In this document: piece by piece, positions 51,010 through 60,241 of the stretch
Numbering within the stretch: the first letter of the stretch is position 1
How the letters are laid out: every line of letters starts with the position of its first letter
NCBI GenBank assembly: GCA_000720535.1
Contig: JOAZ01000002.1
Coordinates: 1-64,000 of the forward strand
Origin: Streptomyces halstedii
GTDB taxonomy: Bacteria; Actinomycetota; Actinomycetes; Streptomycetales; Streptomycetaceae
Direction of reading: 5' to 3'
DNA: 64,000 bases
Notes under the pieces: generated by a model
What the model saw: the letters and a program-made list of their open reading frames with translations, nothing else
What the model was told of the DNA's origin: nothing
The model's database searches: none
Translations under genes and position numbers: made by a program

Positions 51010-52317
51010 GTGTCGTATTCATACGAAGCCCCCGTCTCGCAGGCGCTTTTCGACCGCGCGTCCCGCGTGACGCCCGGTGGCGTGAACTCACCCGTGCGTG
51101 CCTTCCAGGCCGTGGGCGGTACGCCCCGGTTCATGGTGTCCGGTACGGGTCCGTACCTCACCGACGCGGACGGCCGTGAGTACGTCGATCTCGTGTGCTC
51201 GTGGGGGCCGATGATCCTCGGCCATGCCCACCCCGAGGTCGTCGCCGCCGTCCAGGACGCCGTGGCGCGGGGTACCTCCTTCGGTACGCCCGGTGAGGGT
51301 GAGGTCGCGCTCGCCGAGGAGATCACCGCCCGGGTGGCCCCCGTCGAGCAGGTGCGGCTGGTGTCCTCCGGCACCGAGGCGACCATGTCCGCGATCCGTC
51401 TCGCCCGCGGGTACACCGGGCGCGCGAAGGTCGTGAAGTTCGCCGGCTGCTACCACGGGCACGTGGACGCGCTGCTGGCCGCCGCCGGATCCGGCCTCGC
51501 CACCTTCGCCCTCCCGGACACACCGGGCGTGACCGGCGCGCAGGCGGGCGACACGATCGTGCTGCCGTACAACGACCTGGACGCCGTGCGGGCCGCGTTC
51601 GCCGCGCACCCGGGCGAGATCGCGTGCGTGATCACCGAGGCGTCGCCGGGCAACATGGGTGTCGTACCGCCCGGGGAGGGCTTCAACGCCGGGCTGAAGG
51701 AGATCTGCGCGACCGGCGGCGCCCTGTACATCTCCGACGAGGTGATGACCGGGTTCCGCACGTCGAAGGCCGGCTGGTACGGCGTGGACGGGGTGCGCCC
51801 CGACCTGATGACCTTCGGCAAGGTCATGGGCGGCGGCTTCCCGGCCGCGGCGTTCGGCGGCCGGGCCGACGTGATGGCGCAGCTCGCCCCCGCCGGTCCC
51901 GTCTACCAGGCGGGCACCCTCTCCGGTAACCCGGTCGCGACCGCCGCCGGTCTCGCCCAGCTGCGGCTGCTCGACGACGCGGCGTACGCGCGGGTCGACG
52001 CGGTCTCCGCCGAGGTCCGGAACCTGGTGGGCGAGGCGCTCACCAAGGAGGGCGTCGCGCACACGGTGTCGGCGGCGAGCAACATGTTCTCCGTCTTCTT
52101 CACCGACCGGCCCGTCCGCGACTACGAGGACGCCCGGAAGCAGGAGGCCTTCCGCTACACCGCCTTCTTCCACTCGATGCTGGCGCAGGGCGTCTACCTG
52201 CCGCCGTCCGCCTTCGAGTCCTGGTTCGTCTCCGCCGCCCACGACGCGCGGGCCGTCGAGCGGATCGCCGCGGCCCTGCCCGCCGCCGCCCGCGCCGCGT
52301 CGGAGGCCACCGCATGA
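51010..52317 (+). CDS. hemL: Glutamate-1-semialdehyde 2,1-aminomutase
   Basis: The 435-residue PLP enzyme turns glutamate-1-semialdehyde into 5-aminolevulinate, the step after HemA. Typical blocks are [14 protein letters not shown] (about 15-28), [16 protein letters not shown] (about 118-133), [10 protein letters not shown] (about 143-152), and [10 protein letters not shown] (about 241-250). The PLP lysine lies in [17 protein letters not shown] (about 270-286). The GTG at 51010 is used. Upstream frame sequence is Pro/Arg-rich and not protein-like. The stop overlaps the next start (ATGA). Confidence 0.96.
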   Translation: MSYSYEAPVSQALFDRASRVTPGGVNSPVRAFQAVGGTPRFMVSGTGPYLTDADGREYVDLVCSWGPMILGHAHPEVVAAVQDAVARGTSFGTPGEGEVALAEEITARVAPVEQVRLVSSGTEATMSAIRLARGYTGRAKVVKFAGCYHGHVDALLAAAGSGLATFALPDTPGVTGAQAGDTIVLPYNDLDAVRAAFAAHPGEIACVITEASPGNMGVVPPGEGFNAGLKEICATGGALYISDEVMTGFRTSKAGWYGVDGVRPDLMTFGKVMGGGFPAAAFGGRADVMAQLAPAGPVYQAGTLSGNPVATAAGLAQLRLLDDAAYARVDAVSAEVRNLVGEALTKEGVAHTVSAASNMFSVFFTDRPVRDYEDARKQEAFRYTAFFHSMLAQGVYLPPSAFESWFVSAAHDARAVERIAAALPAAARAASEATA

Positions 52318-53099
52318 GCGAGAACAGCGCGACCGGCGAGAGGGACGTCACCGTGACCGAGCAGACCGAGCAGACCGAGCAGACCGAGCAGACCGAGACG
52401 GCCGGCAGGACCGACACGGCCGGCAAGAAGGACATCACCGTCGTCCATCTGGTGCGGCACGGCGAGGTGCACAACCCGCAGGGTGTCCTCTACGGGCGCC
52501 GCCCCGGCTACCACCTCTCCGATCTGGGCCGGAAGATGGCCGACCGGGTCGCCGAGCACCTGGAGAAGCGCGACATCACCCATGTCGTCGCCTCCCCGCT
52601 GGAGCGGGCGCAGGAGACGGCCGCACCCGTCGCCACCTCCCACGGTCTGGACGTGGCCGTCGACGAGCGCCTCATCGAGGCCGCCAACGTCTTCGAGGGC
52701 AAGACCTTCGGGGTCGGTGACGGGGCGCTGCGCAAGCCGGACAACTGGAAGCACCTGACCAACCCCTTCAAGCCGTCCTGGGGTGAGCCGTACATCGAGC
52801 AGGTCGTACGGATGATGGGCGCGCTGGACGCGGCCCGTGACGCGGCCCGTGGTCATGAGGCGGTCTGCGTCAGCCACCAGCTGCCGATCTGGATCGTGCG
52901 CAGCTTCGTGGAGCGGCGGCGGCTGTGGCACGACCCGCGCAGGCGGCAGTGCACGCTGGCCTCGCTGACCAGCTTCACCTACCAGGGCGACAAGATCGTG
53001 TCCGTCGGATACACCGAGCCCGCCGTGGATCTGGTGCCGCCGCATCTGCGGGCGGGCGCCAAGCCGGTCAAGGGGAAGTCCAAGGCGTTCGGGGCCTGA
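52314..53099 (+). CDS. Histidine phosphatase (phosphoglycerate mutase-like) family protein
   Basis: The 261-residue protein has the phosphohistidine motif [17 protein letters not shown] (about 46-62), the second Arg in [11 protein letters not shown] (about 93-103) and the second His in [10 protein letters not shown] (about 184-193). Residues 1-38 are a low-complexity leader with four TEQ repeats encoded by a 9-bp tandem repeat. The C-terminus is basic. It is a cytoplasmic phosphatase or mutase of unknown substrate. It is coupled to hemL and lies upstream of the cytochrome c assembly genes, an order I recall from S. coelicolor as well. Confidence 0.88.
   Translation: MSENSATGERDVTVTEQTEQTEQTEQTETAGRTDTAGKKDITVVHLVRHGEVHNPQGVLYGRRPGYHLSDLGRKMADRVAEHLEKRDITHVVASPLERAQETAAPVATSHGLDVAVDERLIEAANVFEGKTFGVGDGALRKPDNWKHLTNPFKPSWGEPYIEQVVRMMGALDAARDAARGHEAVCVSHQLPIWIVRSFVERRRLWHDPRRRQCTLASLTSFTYQGDKIVSVGYTEPAVDLVPPHLRAGAKPVKGKSKAFGA
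52356..52397. repeat. 9-bp tandem repeat (TEQ codons)
   Basis: ACCGAGCAG is repeated four times from 52356 with a partial fifth copy to 52397, inside the leader of the histidine phosphatase gene. Copy-number change would preserve the frame. Confidence 0.92.
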
Positions 53100-53299
53100 G
53101 GCCGTGCGATCGGGGACGACCGGGCAGCCCCCGGCGTCCCCCGCCCCCTTCGGCCGTTCTCGTGATGTGGAGCTCGTGTAAGGGTCTAGTCACGTAATAA
53201 TTTTTGTGATTATCAGCGGAACCCTCGTGTTGTCAGCCTCATCTAAGCCATCGCCGGTTTGTATGGCAATGAGGTAAAACGACCACAGATGGGGACGCT

Positions 53300-54565
53300 A
53301 TGCGTGAGATCGACCGAAGGGGACTTCTCGGAGTAGGACTCGGAGCCGCAGCCGCACTCACGGTGGCGGGCTGCGGCGCCTCCGGATCGTCGGACGGCGG
53401 CAGCCCCGGCAGCACGGAGAAGAGCCCCAAGGGGGACGAGGGGGCGCACGGGACCGGGAACGGCGGAGGCTCTCCCAAGAAGAACGTCCGGGTCATCGGT
53501 GACGGTTCCACCGCCGACACCGGAAAGCAGCCGAAGCAGCCCGCCGCGCCCGTCCGGCTCGAACCCGGCCAGAAGCCGCCGCAGTTCGTGATCTTCTCCT
53601 GGGACGGGGCCGGCGAGGTCGGCAACGGGCTCTTTCCGCGCTTTCTGGAGATCGCCCGGCAGCACAACGCCTCGATGACCTTCTTCCTCTCCGGGCTGTA
53701 CCTCCTGCCCGAGGCGAAGAAGTCCCTGTACCGCCCGCCGAACAACCCCCGGGGCGCCTCCGACATCGGCTATCTGACCGACGGCCACGTCAAGGAGACC
53801 CTGAAGTACGTCAGCGAGGCCTGGATCGACGGCCACGAGATCGGCACCCATTTCAACGGGCATTTCTGCGGCGGTTCCGGATCCGTCGAACACTGGACCC
53901 CGGCGCAATGGCAGAGCGAGATCGACCAGGCGGTGTCCTTCGTCACGCAATGGCGCACCAACAGCGGCTGGGCGGACATCGATCCGCTGCCGTTCGACTA
54001 CCGCAAGGAACTGATCGGCGGCCGCACCCCCTGCCTGCTGGGACAGGACAACCTCCTGCCCACCGCGAAGGCGCTGGGCTGGCGGTACGACGCGAGTTCG
54101 CCCGGCGGCCGGCAGATGTGGCCCGAGAAGCGCCAGGGCGTCTGGGACCTCCCGCTCCAGGGCGTGCCGTTCCCCGGCCACTCCTTCGAAGTCCTCTCCA
54201 TGGACTACAACATCCTCGCCAACCAGTCGAAGAATTCGACCAACGGCATGCCCTCGCGCTATCCGGGCTGGCGCGAACAGGCCGTCGGCGCCTATGTCGC
54301 CGGTTTCGACCGGGCCTACGAGACGAACCGCGCGCCCTTCTACATCGGCAACCACTTCGAGGAGTGGAACGGCGGTATCTATATGGACGCCGTCGAGGAA
54401 GTGATCAAAAAGGTCGCGGACAAGCCGGATGTGCGCCTCGTCTCCTTCCGGCAGTTCGTCGACTGGCTCGACGTACAGGATCCGGCGGTGCTCGACAAGC
54501 TGCGCACGCTGGAGGTCGGACAGGCCCCGGCAGGTGGCTGGAACACTTTCTTTAAACAGGCTTGA
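53300..54565 (+). CDS. Polysaccharide deacetylase-like Tat lipoprotein
   Basis: The 421-residue exported protein starts with a twin-Arg-type signal (DRRGLLG) and lipobox VAGC (Cys about 25), then a Gly/Ser-rich linker to about residue 90. The rest resembles a NodB-fold carbohydrate esterase. FVIFSWDGAGEVG (about 96-108) stands for motif 1, but the usual double Asp is a single Asp before Gly. GHEIGTHFNGHF (about 184-195) gives the His-x3-His metal motif. It would act on cell-wall or surface polymers outside the membrane, if active. The AT-rich upstream region (53185-53215) probably contains its promoter. Confidence 0.75.
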   Translation: MREIDRRGLLGVGLGAAAALTVAGCGASGSSDGGSPGSTEKSPKGDEGAHGTGNGGGSPKKNVRVIGDGSTADTGKQPKQPAAPVRLEPGQKPPQFVIFSWDGAGEVGNGLFPRFLEIARQHNASMTFFLSGLYLLPEAKKSLYRPPNNPRGASDIGYLTDGHVKETLKYVSEAWIDGHEIGTHFNGHFCGGSGSVEHWTPAQWQSEIDQAVSFVTQWRTNSGWADIDPLPFDYRKELIGGRTPCLLGQDNLLPTAKALGWRYDASSPGGRQMWPEKRQGVWDLPLQGVPFPGHSFEVLSMDYNILANQSKNSTNGMPSRYPGWREQAVGAYVAGFDRAYETNRAPFYIGNHFEEWNGGIYMDAVEEVIKKVADKPDVRLVSFRQFVDWLDVQDPAVLDKLRTLEVGQAPAGGWNTFFKQA

Positions 54566-54632
54566 CAAGGGGCTTTACGGGCATTGAGGGGGGCGCGGGA
54601 GATCGCCGGAACTGCCATGCGAAACTTTTCAC

Positions 54633-55238
54633 ATGAGCTCTGGCCTCGCACCCCGACGCCGCTTCACCCTGCTCGCCGCCGCGGCGGCGGCCGGTGCCCT
54701 GACGCTGTCCGCGTGCTCAGGTGACGGCACCACCTCCGGTGGTGGCGGCAACACGAATTTCGTCACCGGCAACAGCGGGATCTCCACCGTCCCCCGGGGC
54801 GAGCGCACGGACGCTCCGAAGCTCGACGGCACCACCCTGGAGGGCAAGCCCCTCGACATCACCGACTACCGGGGCAAGGTCGTCGTCCTGAACGTCTGGG
54901 GTTCCTGGTGCGGGCCCTGCCGGCTGGAGGCCAAGCACTTCGCCAAGGTCTCCAAGGAGACCGAGGGCCAGGGCATACAGTTCGTCGGCATCAACACCCA
55001 GGACACCCAGAGGTCCCTGGCGATCAACTTCGAGAAGGACTACGGGGTCACCTACCCGAGCCTCTACGACCCGACGGGGAAGCTCCTCCTCCGCTTCCCC
55101 AAGGGCACGCTCAACCTCCAGACGATCCCCTCCACCGTGGTCATCGACCGCGACGGGAAGATCGCCGCCCGCAAGCTCGGCGGCCTCGACGCGGAGAAGC
55201 TGCACGAGATGATCGACCCGCTGATCGCGGAGAAGTGA
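54633..55238 (+). CDS. resA: TlpA/ResA-type thiol-disulfide lipoprotein
   Basis: The 201-residue protein has a lipoprotein signal with basic PRRRF and lipobox LSAC (Cys about 28). A thioredoxin-fold domain with W-C-G-P-C at about 91-95 (NVWGSWCGPCRLEA) and the cis-Pro in LQTIPSTVVIDRDG follows. It should reduce the CXXCH Cys of apocytochrome c on the outer face, receiving electrons from CcdA. It heads the ResA-CcdA-ResB-CcsB set, and the next gene starts four bases after its stop. Confidence 0.92.
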   Translation: MSSGLAPRRRFTLLAAAAAAGALTLSACSGDGTTSGGGGNTNFVTGNSGISTVPRGERTDAPKLDGTTLEGKPLDITDYRGKVVVLNVWGSWCGPCRLEAKHFAKVSKETEGQGIQFVGINTQDTQRSLAINFEKDYGVTYPSLYDPTGKLLLRFPKGTLNLQTIPSTVVIDRDGKIAARKLGGLDAEKLHEMIDPLIAEK

Positions 55239-55242
55239 CCTC

Positions 55243-56007
55243 GTGCTCCAGCTCGCCGCGACCACCGGCGTCAACGAGACGGTCTTCAGCGGGGCCCTCC
55301 TGGTGGCGCTCCCCATCGCCCTGCTCGCCGGGCTCGTCTCCTTCTTCTCGCCGTGCGTGCTGCCCCTGGTGCCGGGCTACCTGAGCTACGTCACCGGCGT
55401 CAGCGGATCCGATCTCGCCGAGGCCCGGCGTGGACGGATGGTCGCGGGCGCCGCGCTCTTCGTGCTCGGCTTCACCGCGGTCTTCGTCTCCAGCGGCGCG
55501 CTGTTCGGATACTTCGGCCAGAACGTCATGGAGTACAGCGGCGTCCTCACCAAGGTCCTGGGCGTGCTGATGATCCTCATGGGGATCTTCTTCATGGGGC
55601 TGATGCCCTGGATGACGCAGCGTGAGTTCCGTATCCACAAGAAGCCGGTGACCGGGCTGGTGGGCGCGCCCGTGCTCGGCGCGCTCTTCGGCATCGGCTG
55701 GACGCCCTGCCTGGGGCCCACCCTCTCCTCGGTCCAGGTTCTCGCGCTCCAGCAGGGGACGGCCGGCCGCGGGGCCGTGCTGTCCGTGGCGTACTGCGTC
55801 GGCCTCGGCGTCCCGTTCGTCGTGGCGGCCGTCGCCTTCCGCAAGGCGCTCGGCGCGTTCGGCTGGGTCAAGCGACACTACGCATGGGTCATGCGGATCG
55901 GCGGCGGCATGATGATCGTGACCGGAATCCTCCTGCTGACGGGCGTGTGGGACACGCTCATCCAGGAGATGCGCATCTGGTCCGACGGCTTCACTGTGGG
56001 GATCTGA
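55243..56007 (+). CDS. ccdA: Cytochrome c biogenesis protein CcdA
   Basis: The 254-residue membrane protein has six spans. The conserved Cys pair lies in FFSPCVLPLVPGYLSYVTG (about 26-44) and GIGWTPCLGPTLSSV (about 147-161). It carries reducing equivalents from cytoplasmic thioredoxin to the outer face, where ResA uses them. The GTG at 55243 is four bases after the resA stop. The following resB begins five bases after the stop codon, so the set is one operon. Confidence 0.94.
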   Translation: MLQLAATTGVNETVFSGALLVALPIALLAGLVSFFSPCVLPLVPGYLSYVTGVSGSDLAEARRGRMVAGAALFVLGFTAVFVSSGALFGYFGQNVMEYSGVLTKVLGVLMILMGIFFMGLMPWMTQREFRIHKKPVTGLVGAPVLGALFGIGWTPCLGPTLSSVQVLALQQGTAGRGAVLSVAYCVGLGVPFVVAAVAFRKALGAFGWVKRHYAWVMRIGGGMMIVTGILLLTGVWDTLIQEMRIWSDGFTVGI

Positions 56008-56012
56008 GTCTC

Positions 56013-57701
56013 ATGAGCAACCTGAACACCACGGACGAGCGCGACCTCTCCACGGCCGGGGAACAGCTTTCCACCGCCCCGCGTGAGGAGTCCGCCACCT
56101 CCGTACCCGCGATGGGCGTCATCGGCTGGGCCCGCTGGTTCTGGCGCCAGCTCACCTCGATGCGGGTCGCCCTGATCCTGCTCTTCCTGCTGTCGCTCGG
56201 CGCCATCCCCGGCTCGCTGATCCCGCAGAACAGCGTGGACGAGATGAAGGTGGAGACCTTCAAGGGCGACCACACCACGCTCGCCCCGCTCTACGAGAAG
56301 CTGCAACTCTTCGACGTCTACAGCTCGGTGTGGTTCTCCGCGATCTACATCCTGCTGTTCGTCTCGCTGATCGGCTGCATCGTCCCGCGTACCGGCCAGT
56401 TCGTCGGGCAACTGCGCGGCCGCCCGCCGGGTGCCCCGAGGAAGCTGACCCGGCTGCCCGCCTACACCACCTGGCGCACCGAGGCCGAGCCCGAGCGGGT
56501 CCGCGAGGCGGCCCTCGGCCTCCTGCGCGGGCGACGCTACCGCTCGCACACGGTCGGCGACGCCGTCGCCGCCGAGAAGGGCTATCTCCGCGAGGCCGGC
56601 AACCTGCTCTTCCACATCGCGCTGATCGTCATGCTCATCGCCTTCGGCTGGGGCCAGCTCTTCAAGTTCGAGGGGGGCAAGCTCATCCTGGAGGGCGACG
56701 GGTTCGCCAACACGAAGACGCAGTACAACAACTTCCGGCCCGGCACGCTCTTCAGCGACGACGATCTCGTCCCCTTCAGCTTCGACCTCGACGAGTTCAG
56801 GGCCACGTACGAGCGCACCGGCCCGCAGCGCGGCACCCCCCGCACCTTCGAGGCCCATGTGACGTACTCCGAGGGCGTGGACGGCAAGCCGCAGAAACGG
56901 GTCATCAAGGTCAACCAGCCGCTCGTCGTGGACGGCACCAAGGTCTACCTCAACGCCCACGGATACGCCCCCGTCATCTCCGTGAAGGACGGCAAGGGCA
57001 AGGAGGTCTACCGCAACGTCGTGCCCCTGCTGCCGCAGGACGACAACATCACCTCCACCGGCGCGATCAAGGTGATGGACGGCTACCGGGACGCCGACGG
57101 GAAGAAGACCCAGCTGGGCTTCCAGGCGTTCTTCGTCCCGACCTTCGCGGGTGAGGGCAGCGGCACGATGTTCTCGCAGTTCCCCGCCCTGGACTACCCG
57201 GTGCTGGCGCTCAACGGCTACTACGGCAGCCTCGGCGTGGACTCCGGGCTGCCGCAGAACGTCTACCAGCTCGACCCGTCCAAGATGACGGCGTTCAAGG
57301 ACAGCAACGGCGACCAGCTCAAGCAGCGGCTGCGCCCCGGCGAGACGATGAAGCTGCCCGACGGCGCCGGCTCGGTGACCTTCGAGGGTGTCCAGGAATG
57401 GGCCAGCTTCCAGATCTCGCGCCAGCCCGCCAGCGGATGGGCCCTCACCGGCTCGGTCGCCGCCATCGCCGGACTCGCCGGATCGCTCTTCATCCAGCGC
57501 CGCCGGGTGTGGGTGCGGGCCGTCCCGGGAGCGGACGGGGTCACCGTCGTCGAGATGGCCGGCCTGGGCCGCAGCGAGTCCGCGCGGCTGCCCGAGGAAC
57601 TGGCGGATCTCGCGGGCGAGCTCCACTCCGTGGCACCGACCGCACCCGAACCCGAGTCCGAACAAACTTCCGAAGAACCTGCCGAAGGGGCTGAGAAGTG
57701 A
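56013..57701 (+). CDS. resB: Cytochrome c biogenesis protein ResB
   Basis: The 562-residue protein has a hydrophilic leader, three membrane spans in the first 230 residues (LTSMRVALILLFLLSLGAIP, WFSAIYILLFVSLIGCIVP, LLFHIALIVMLIAFGWG) and a large outside domain (about 240-470). A last span (about 476-492) ends in a charged cytoplasmic tail. ResB forms the heme-delivery and ligation complex with CcsB. The ATG at 56013 was chosen because the N-terminus begins with MSNLNTTDERDL and a good coding frame. The stop overlaps the next gene (GTGA). Confidence 0.93.
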   Translation: MSNLNTTDERDLSTAGEQLSTAPREESATSVPAMGVIGWARWFWRQLTSMRVALILLFLLSLGAIPGSLIPQNSVDEMKVETFKGDHTTLAPLYEKLQLFDVYSSVWFSAIYILLFVSLIGCIVPRTGQFVGQLRGRPPGAPRKLTRLPAYTTWRTEAEPERVREAALGLLRGRRYRSHTVGDAVAAEKGYLREAGNLLFHIALIVMLIAFGWGQLFKFEGGKLILEGDGFANTKTQYNNFRPGTLFSDDDLVPFSFDLDEFRATYERTGPQRGTPRTFEAHVTYSEGVDGKPQKRVIKVNQPLVVDGTKVYLNAHGYAPVISVKDGKGKEVYRNVVPLLPQDDNITSTGAIKVMDGYRDADGKKTQLGFQAFFVPTFAGEGSGTMFSQFPALDYPVLALNGYYGSLGVDSGLPQNVYQLDPSKMTAFKDSNGDQLKQRLRPGETMKLPDGAGSVTFEGVQEWASFQISRQPASGWALTGSVAAIAGLAGSLFIQRRRVWVRAVPGADGVTVVEMAGLGRSESARLPEELADLAGELHSVAPTAPEPESEQTSEEPAEGAEK

Positions 57702-58783
57702 ATCTCGCCGCCGCAACCAACGAGAACCTGGCACATACCAGCAATGTGCTGATCTATTCGTCGATGGCCGTCTACACCCTGGCCTTCTTCGCGCACATCG
57801 CCGAGTGGATCTTCGGCAGCCGCAGCAAGGTCGGCCGCACGGCCGCCGCGCTGAAGCAGGACACGGCGGCCACCGCCGGTCCCGTGGTGCGGGTGAAGGG
57901 CGCGCGGCAGGGCGGCACCGCCGTGCTGGACCGCCCCGAGGTCGTCACCCGGTCCGCCGCCGGCACCCGTGACGTCCCGGACGGGCCCGGAGCGGCGGGC
58001 GGCACCTTCAAGGGCGACCTGTGGGGGCGTATCGCGGTCTCCCTGACCGTCGTCGCCTTCGCCGTGCAGGCGGGCGGCGTGGTCGCGCGGGCCCTGTCCG
58101 TGCGGCGGGCCCCCTGGGGCAACATGTACGAGTTCTCGATCACCTTCTCCACGGTGGCCGTCGGCGCGTACCTGGTGCTGCTCGCGCTGCGGAAGAACGT
58201 CCGCTGGATCGGTCTGCTGCTGGTCACCACGGTCCTGCTGGACCTCGGCATCGCGACCACGACGCTCTACACCGACAGCGACCAGCTGGTGCCCGCCCTG
58301 CACTCCTACTGGCTGTGGATCCACGTCTCCACCGCCATCATCTGCGGCGCCGTCTTCTACCTCGGGGCCGTCGGCACGCTGCTCTACCTCTTCCGCGACA
58401 GCTACGAGAACAAGATCGCGAGCGGTGGGAAGCCCGGGAAGTTCGCCACCTCGGTCCTGGAGCGGCTGCCGGCCGCCAAGAGCCTGGACACCTTCGCGTA
58501 CCGCATCAACGCGGCCGTCTTCCCGCTGTGGACGTTCACGATCATCGCGGGCGCGATCTGGGCGGGCGACGCCTGGGGCCGCTACTGGGGCTGGGACCCC
58601 AAGGAGGTCTGGTCCTTCATCACCTGGGTCGCGTACGCCGCCTACCTGCACGCCCGCGCCACGGCCGGCTGGAAGGGCCGCAAGGCCGCCTACCTGGCGC
58701 TGGTCGCCTTCGGCTGCTGGCTCTTCAACTACTACGGCGTGAACATCTTCGTCACCGGCAAGCACTCCTACGCCGGGGTCTGA
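57698..58783 (+). CDS. ccsB: Cytochrome c biogenesis protein CcsB (ResC)
   Basis: The 361-residue membrane protein has about eight spans. The tryptophan-rich heme motif WGRYWGWDPKEVWSFITW (about 296-313) is intact, with conserved His residues in HSYWLWIHVS and before the C-terminal end. A hydrophilic insert (about 30-110) after the first span is rich in Gly and Ala, as in other actinobacteria. It binds and moves heme to apocytochrome c together with ResB. The GTG overlaps the resB stop. A strong terminator follows 18 bases after its stop. Confidence 0.95.
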   Translation: MNLAAATNENLAHTSNVLIYSSMAVYTLAFFAHIAEWIFGSRSKVGRTAAALKQDTAATAGPVVRVKGARQGGTAVLDRPEVVTRSAAGTRDVPDGPGAAGGTFKGDLWGRIAVSLTVVAFAVQAGGVVARALSVRRAPWGNMYEFSITFSTVAVGAYLVLLALRKNVRWIGLLLVTTVLLDLGIATTTLYTDSDQLVPALHSYWLWIHVSTAIICGAVFYLGAVGTLLYLFRDSYENKIASGGKPGKFATSVLERLPAAKSLDTFAYRINAAVFPLWTFTIIAGAIWAGDAWGRYWGWDPKEVWSFITWVAYAAYLHARATAGWKGRKAAYLALVAFGCWLFNYYGVNIFVTGKHSYAGV

Positions 58784-58801
58784 TCCCGGACGCACACGCC
58801 G

Positions 58802-58837
58802 CGAGGGCGCGACCGCTGCTGAGCGGTCGCGCCCTCG
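58802..58837. terminator. Terminator after the cytochrome c assembly operon
   Basis: CGAGGGCGCGACCGCT and its exact complement form a 16-bp stem with a 4-nt loop between converging ccsB and the DJ-1-like gene. Confidence 0.88.
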
Positions 58838-58871
58838 TCGTCGTACCGGGTACCGGGGGCCCGGCCGGGCG

Positions 58872-59567
58872 TCAGAGGTCCCCGGCGATCTCGTGCGCCA
58901 GCTGTTCGGAGGAGGCGGGGTTCTGGCCGCTGTGCAGATTGCGGTCGTGCACGGTGTGCGGGCCCCAGGCCTCCCCGGCGGAGTACCGGGCGCCGAGCTC
59001 CACCAGCCGGCTCTCCAGCAGCCAGGGCGCCTTGGCGGCGAACCCCGCCTCGGTCTCCTCGGCGTTGCTGAAGCCCGTCATGCGGTAACCGGCGAAGGGC
59101 CAGCTCCCGTCCTCCCGGCGGGCGGCCAGCAGGGCGGCCGGGGCGTGGCACAGGACGGCGACCTGGGTGCCCGCGTCCAGGGCCGCGGTGAGCAGCCGGC
59201 CGGACGCCCCGTCGGTGGCCAGGTCCTCCATCGGCCCGTGGCCGCCGGGGTAGAAGACCACGTCGTACGAGGTGGGGACCACGTCCTCCAGCCGGCCCGG
59301 GATACGGAGTGTCTCGTCGATCGAGGCGAGGTAGGAGGCGACGGAGTCGGCCTGGTCCTGACCCCCGTTGGCCTCGGCGGCGAGGCTGGCCGGGTCCACC
59401 GTGGGCGCCACACCGCCCGGGGTGGCGATCGCGATGTCGTAACCGGCCTGGGAGAAGACGCGGTGCGGGGCGGCCAGTTCCTCGGCCCAGAAGCCGGTGG
59501 GGTGGGTGGTGCCGTCGTTGAGGGTCCAGTGGTCGGCGCCGGTGAGGACGAAGAGTACGGAGGGCAT
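58872..59567 (-). CDS. DJ-1/PfpI family protein (class I glutamine amidotransferase-like)
   Basis: The 231-residue protein has the flavodoxin-like DJ-1/Hsp31 fold. The nucleophile elbow is AVLCHAPAALL with Cys about 139. PGGHGPMEDLAT (about 110-121) holds the conserved Gly-Gly-His-Gly, and the family Glu/Asp is near residue 16-30. The nearest-looking group is the Hsp31/YhbO-type glyoxalase III or chaperone proteins, with SSEQLAHEIAGDL at the C-terminus. It is a cytoplasmic stress protein by inference. Confidence 0.87.
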   Translation of the reverse strand: MPSVLFVLTGADHWTLNDGTTHPTGFWAEELAAPHRVFSQAGYDIAIATPGGVAPTVDPASLAAEANGGQDQADSVASYLASIDETLRIPGRLEDVVPTSYDVVFYPGGHGPMEDLATDGASGRLLTAALDAGTQVAVLCHAPAALLAARREDGSWPFAGYRMTGFSNAEETEAGFAAKAPWLLESRLVELGARYSAGEAWGPHTVHDRNLHSGQNPASSEQLAHEIAGDL

Positions 59568-59750
59568 GGGGGGTGCTCCCTACGGGACGGAGATGCTGCG
59601 GTGAGCGGGCTCGGTACCGAGGATGACCGACCGCGGCCGAGGACGCGGCACCACGCGCCGTCCCTACTCCGGACGCGCCGGGCGCGTCCGGCGCCACCGG
59701 ACCGCCCCGGGCGCCCGGCGGGCGACGGGCACGGCGCTCAGCTCACACGC

Positions 59751-60152
59751 TCACGGGGCTGCGGGCGGGGTGGAGTCCTCCGGCCCGGTGTTGCCCTCGC
59801 GGCGCTTGATCTCCTCCTCGCGGCGGCGCAGGTCCGCCTCCCAGTCCTTGAGGAGCGCCTCGTCCTTCTTGTCGTCCTTGAGGGACTTGAGGAAGTCCGG
59901 GTTGTCGTCCGGCGCCACCCAGGTCCCACGGCCGCGGGACCACTCGGAAGGCGTACGGCCCCCGCCGGGCACCTGGCGCGTCTTGCCCGCGGCCAGCCAG
60001 ACGATCGGCCCGACGATCCAGAACAGCAGGATGATGAAGACCCAGGCGATCTTCGGCAGGTGCTTGGCCTCGTCCTCCGGGGTGTTCAGGCAGTCGATGA
60101 ACGCGAAGATCGTCAGTGCCAGCGGCAGGATGTAGAGCAGGGCCCTGAGCAT
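59751..60152 (-). CDS. PLDc_N (phospholipase D N-terminal-like) membrane protein
   Basis: The 133-residue protein has two membrane spans (LRALLYILPLALTIFAFIDC and IAWVFIILLFWIVGPIVWLA) that match the PLDc_N module, which normally precedes phospholipase-D enzymes such as cardiolipin synthases. Here the enzyme part is absent. A highly charged helical tail (about 85-120: KDDKKDEALLKDWEADLRRR) follows instead. A membrane-scaffold or stress role is likely, but unproven. It diverges from mqnL with a 89-bp gap. Confidence 0.87.
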   Translation of the reverse strand: MLRALLYILPLALTIFAFIDCLNTPEDEAKHLPKIAWVFIILLFWIVGPIVWLAAGKTRQVPGGGRTPSEWSRGRGTWVAPDDNPDFLKSLKDDKKDEALLKDWEADLRRREEEIKRREGNTGPEDSTPPAAP

Positions 60153-60241
60153 CGTGGAAGATCCCCCGAGGTGAGGTGACGGGGCGCACGGACCGCCCCC
60201 GGTGATGGGCCAAGGGTAGCCGGTGTCCGATACTTGACAGC

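Noticed and set aside
50735-51070. Two small opposing frames upstream of hemL
   Set aside because: No ribosome binding site, poor codon pattern for this G+C content, and one overlaps hemL. They look like chance frames.
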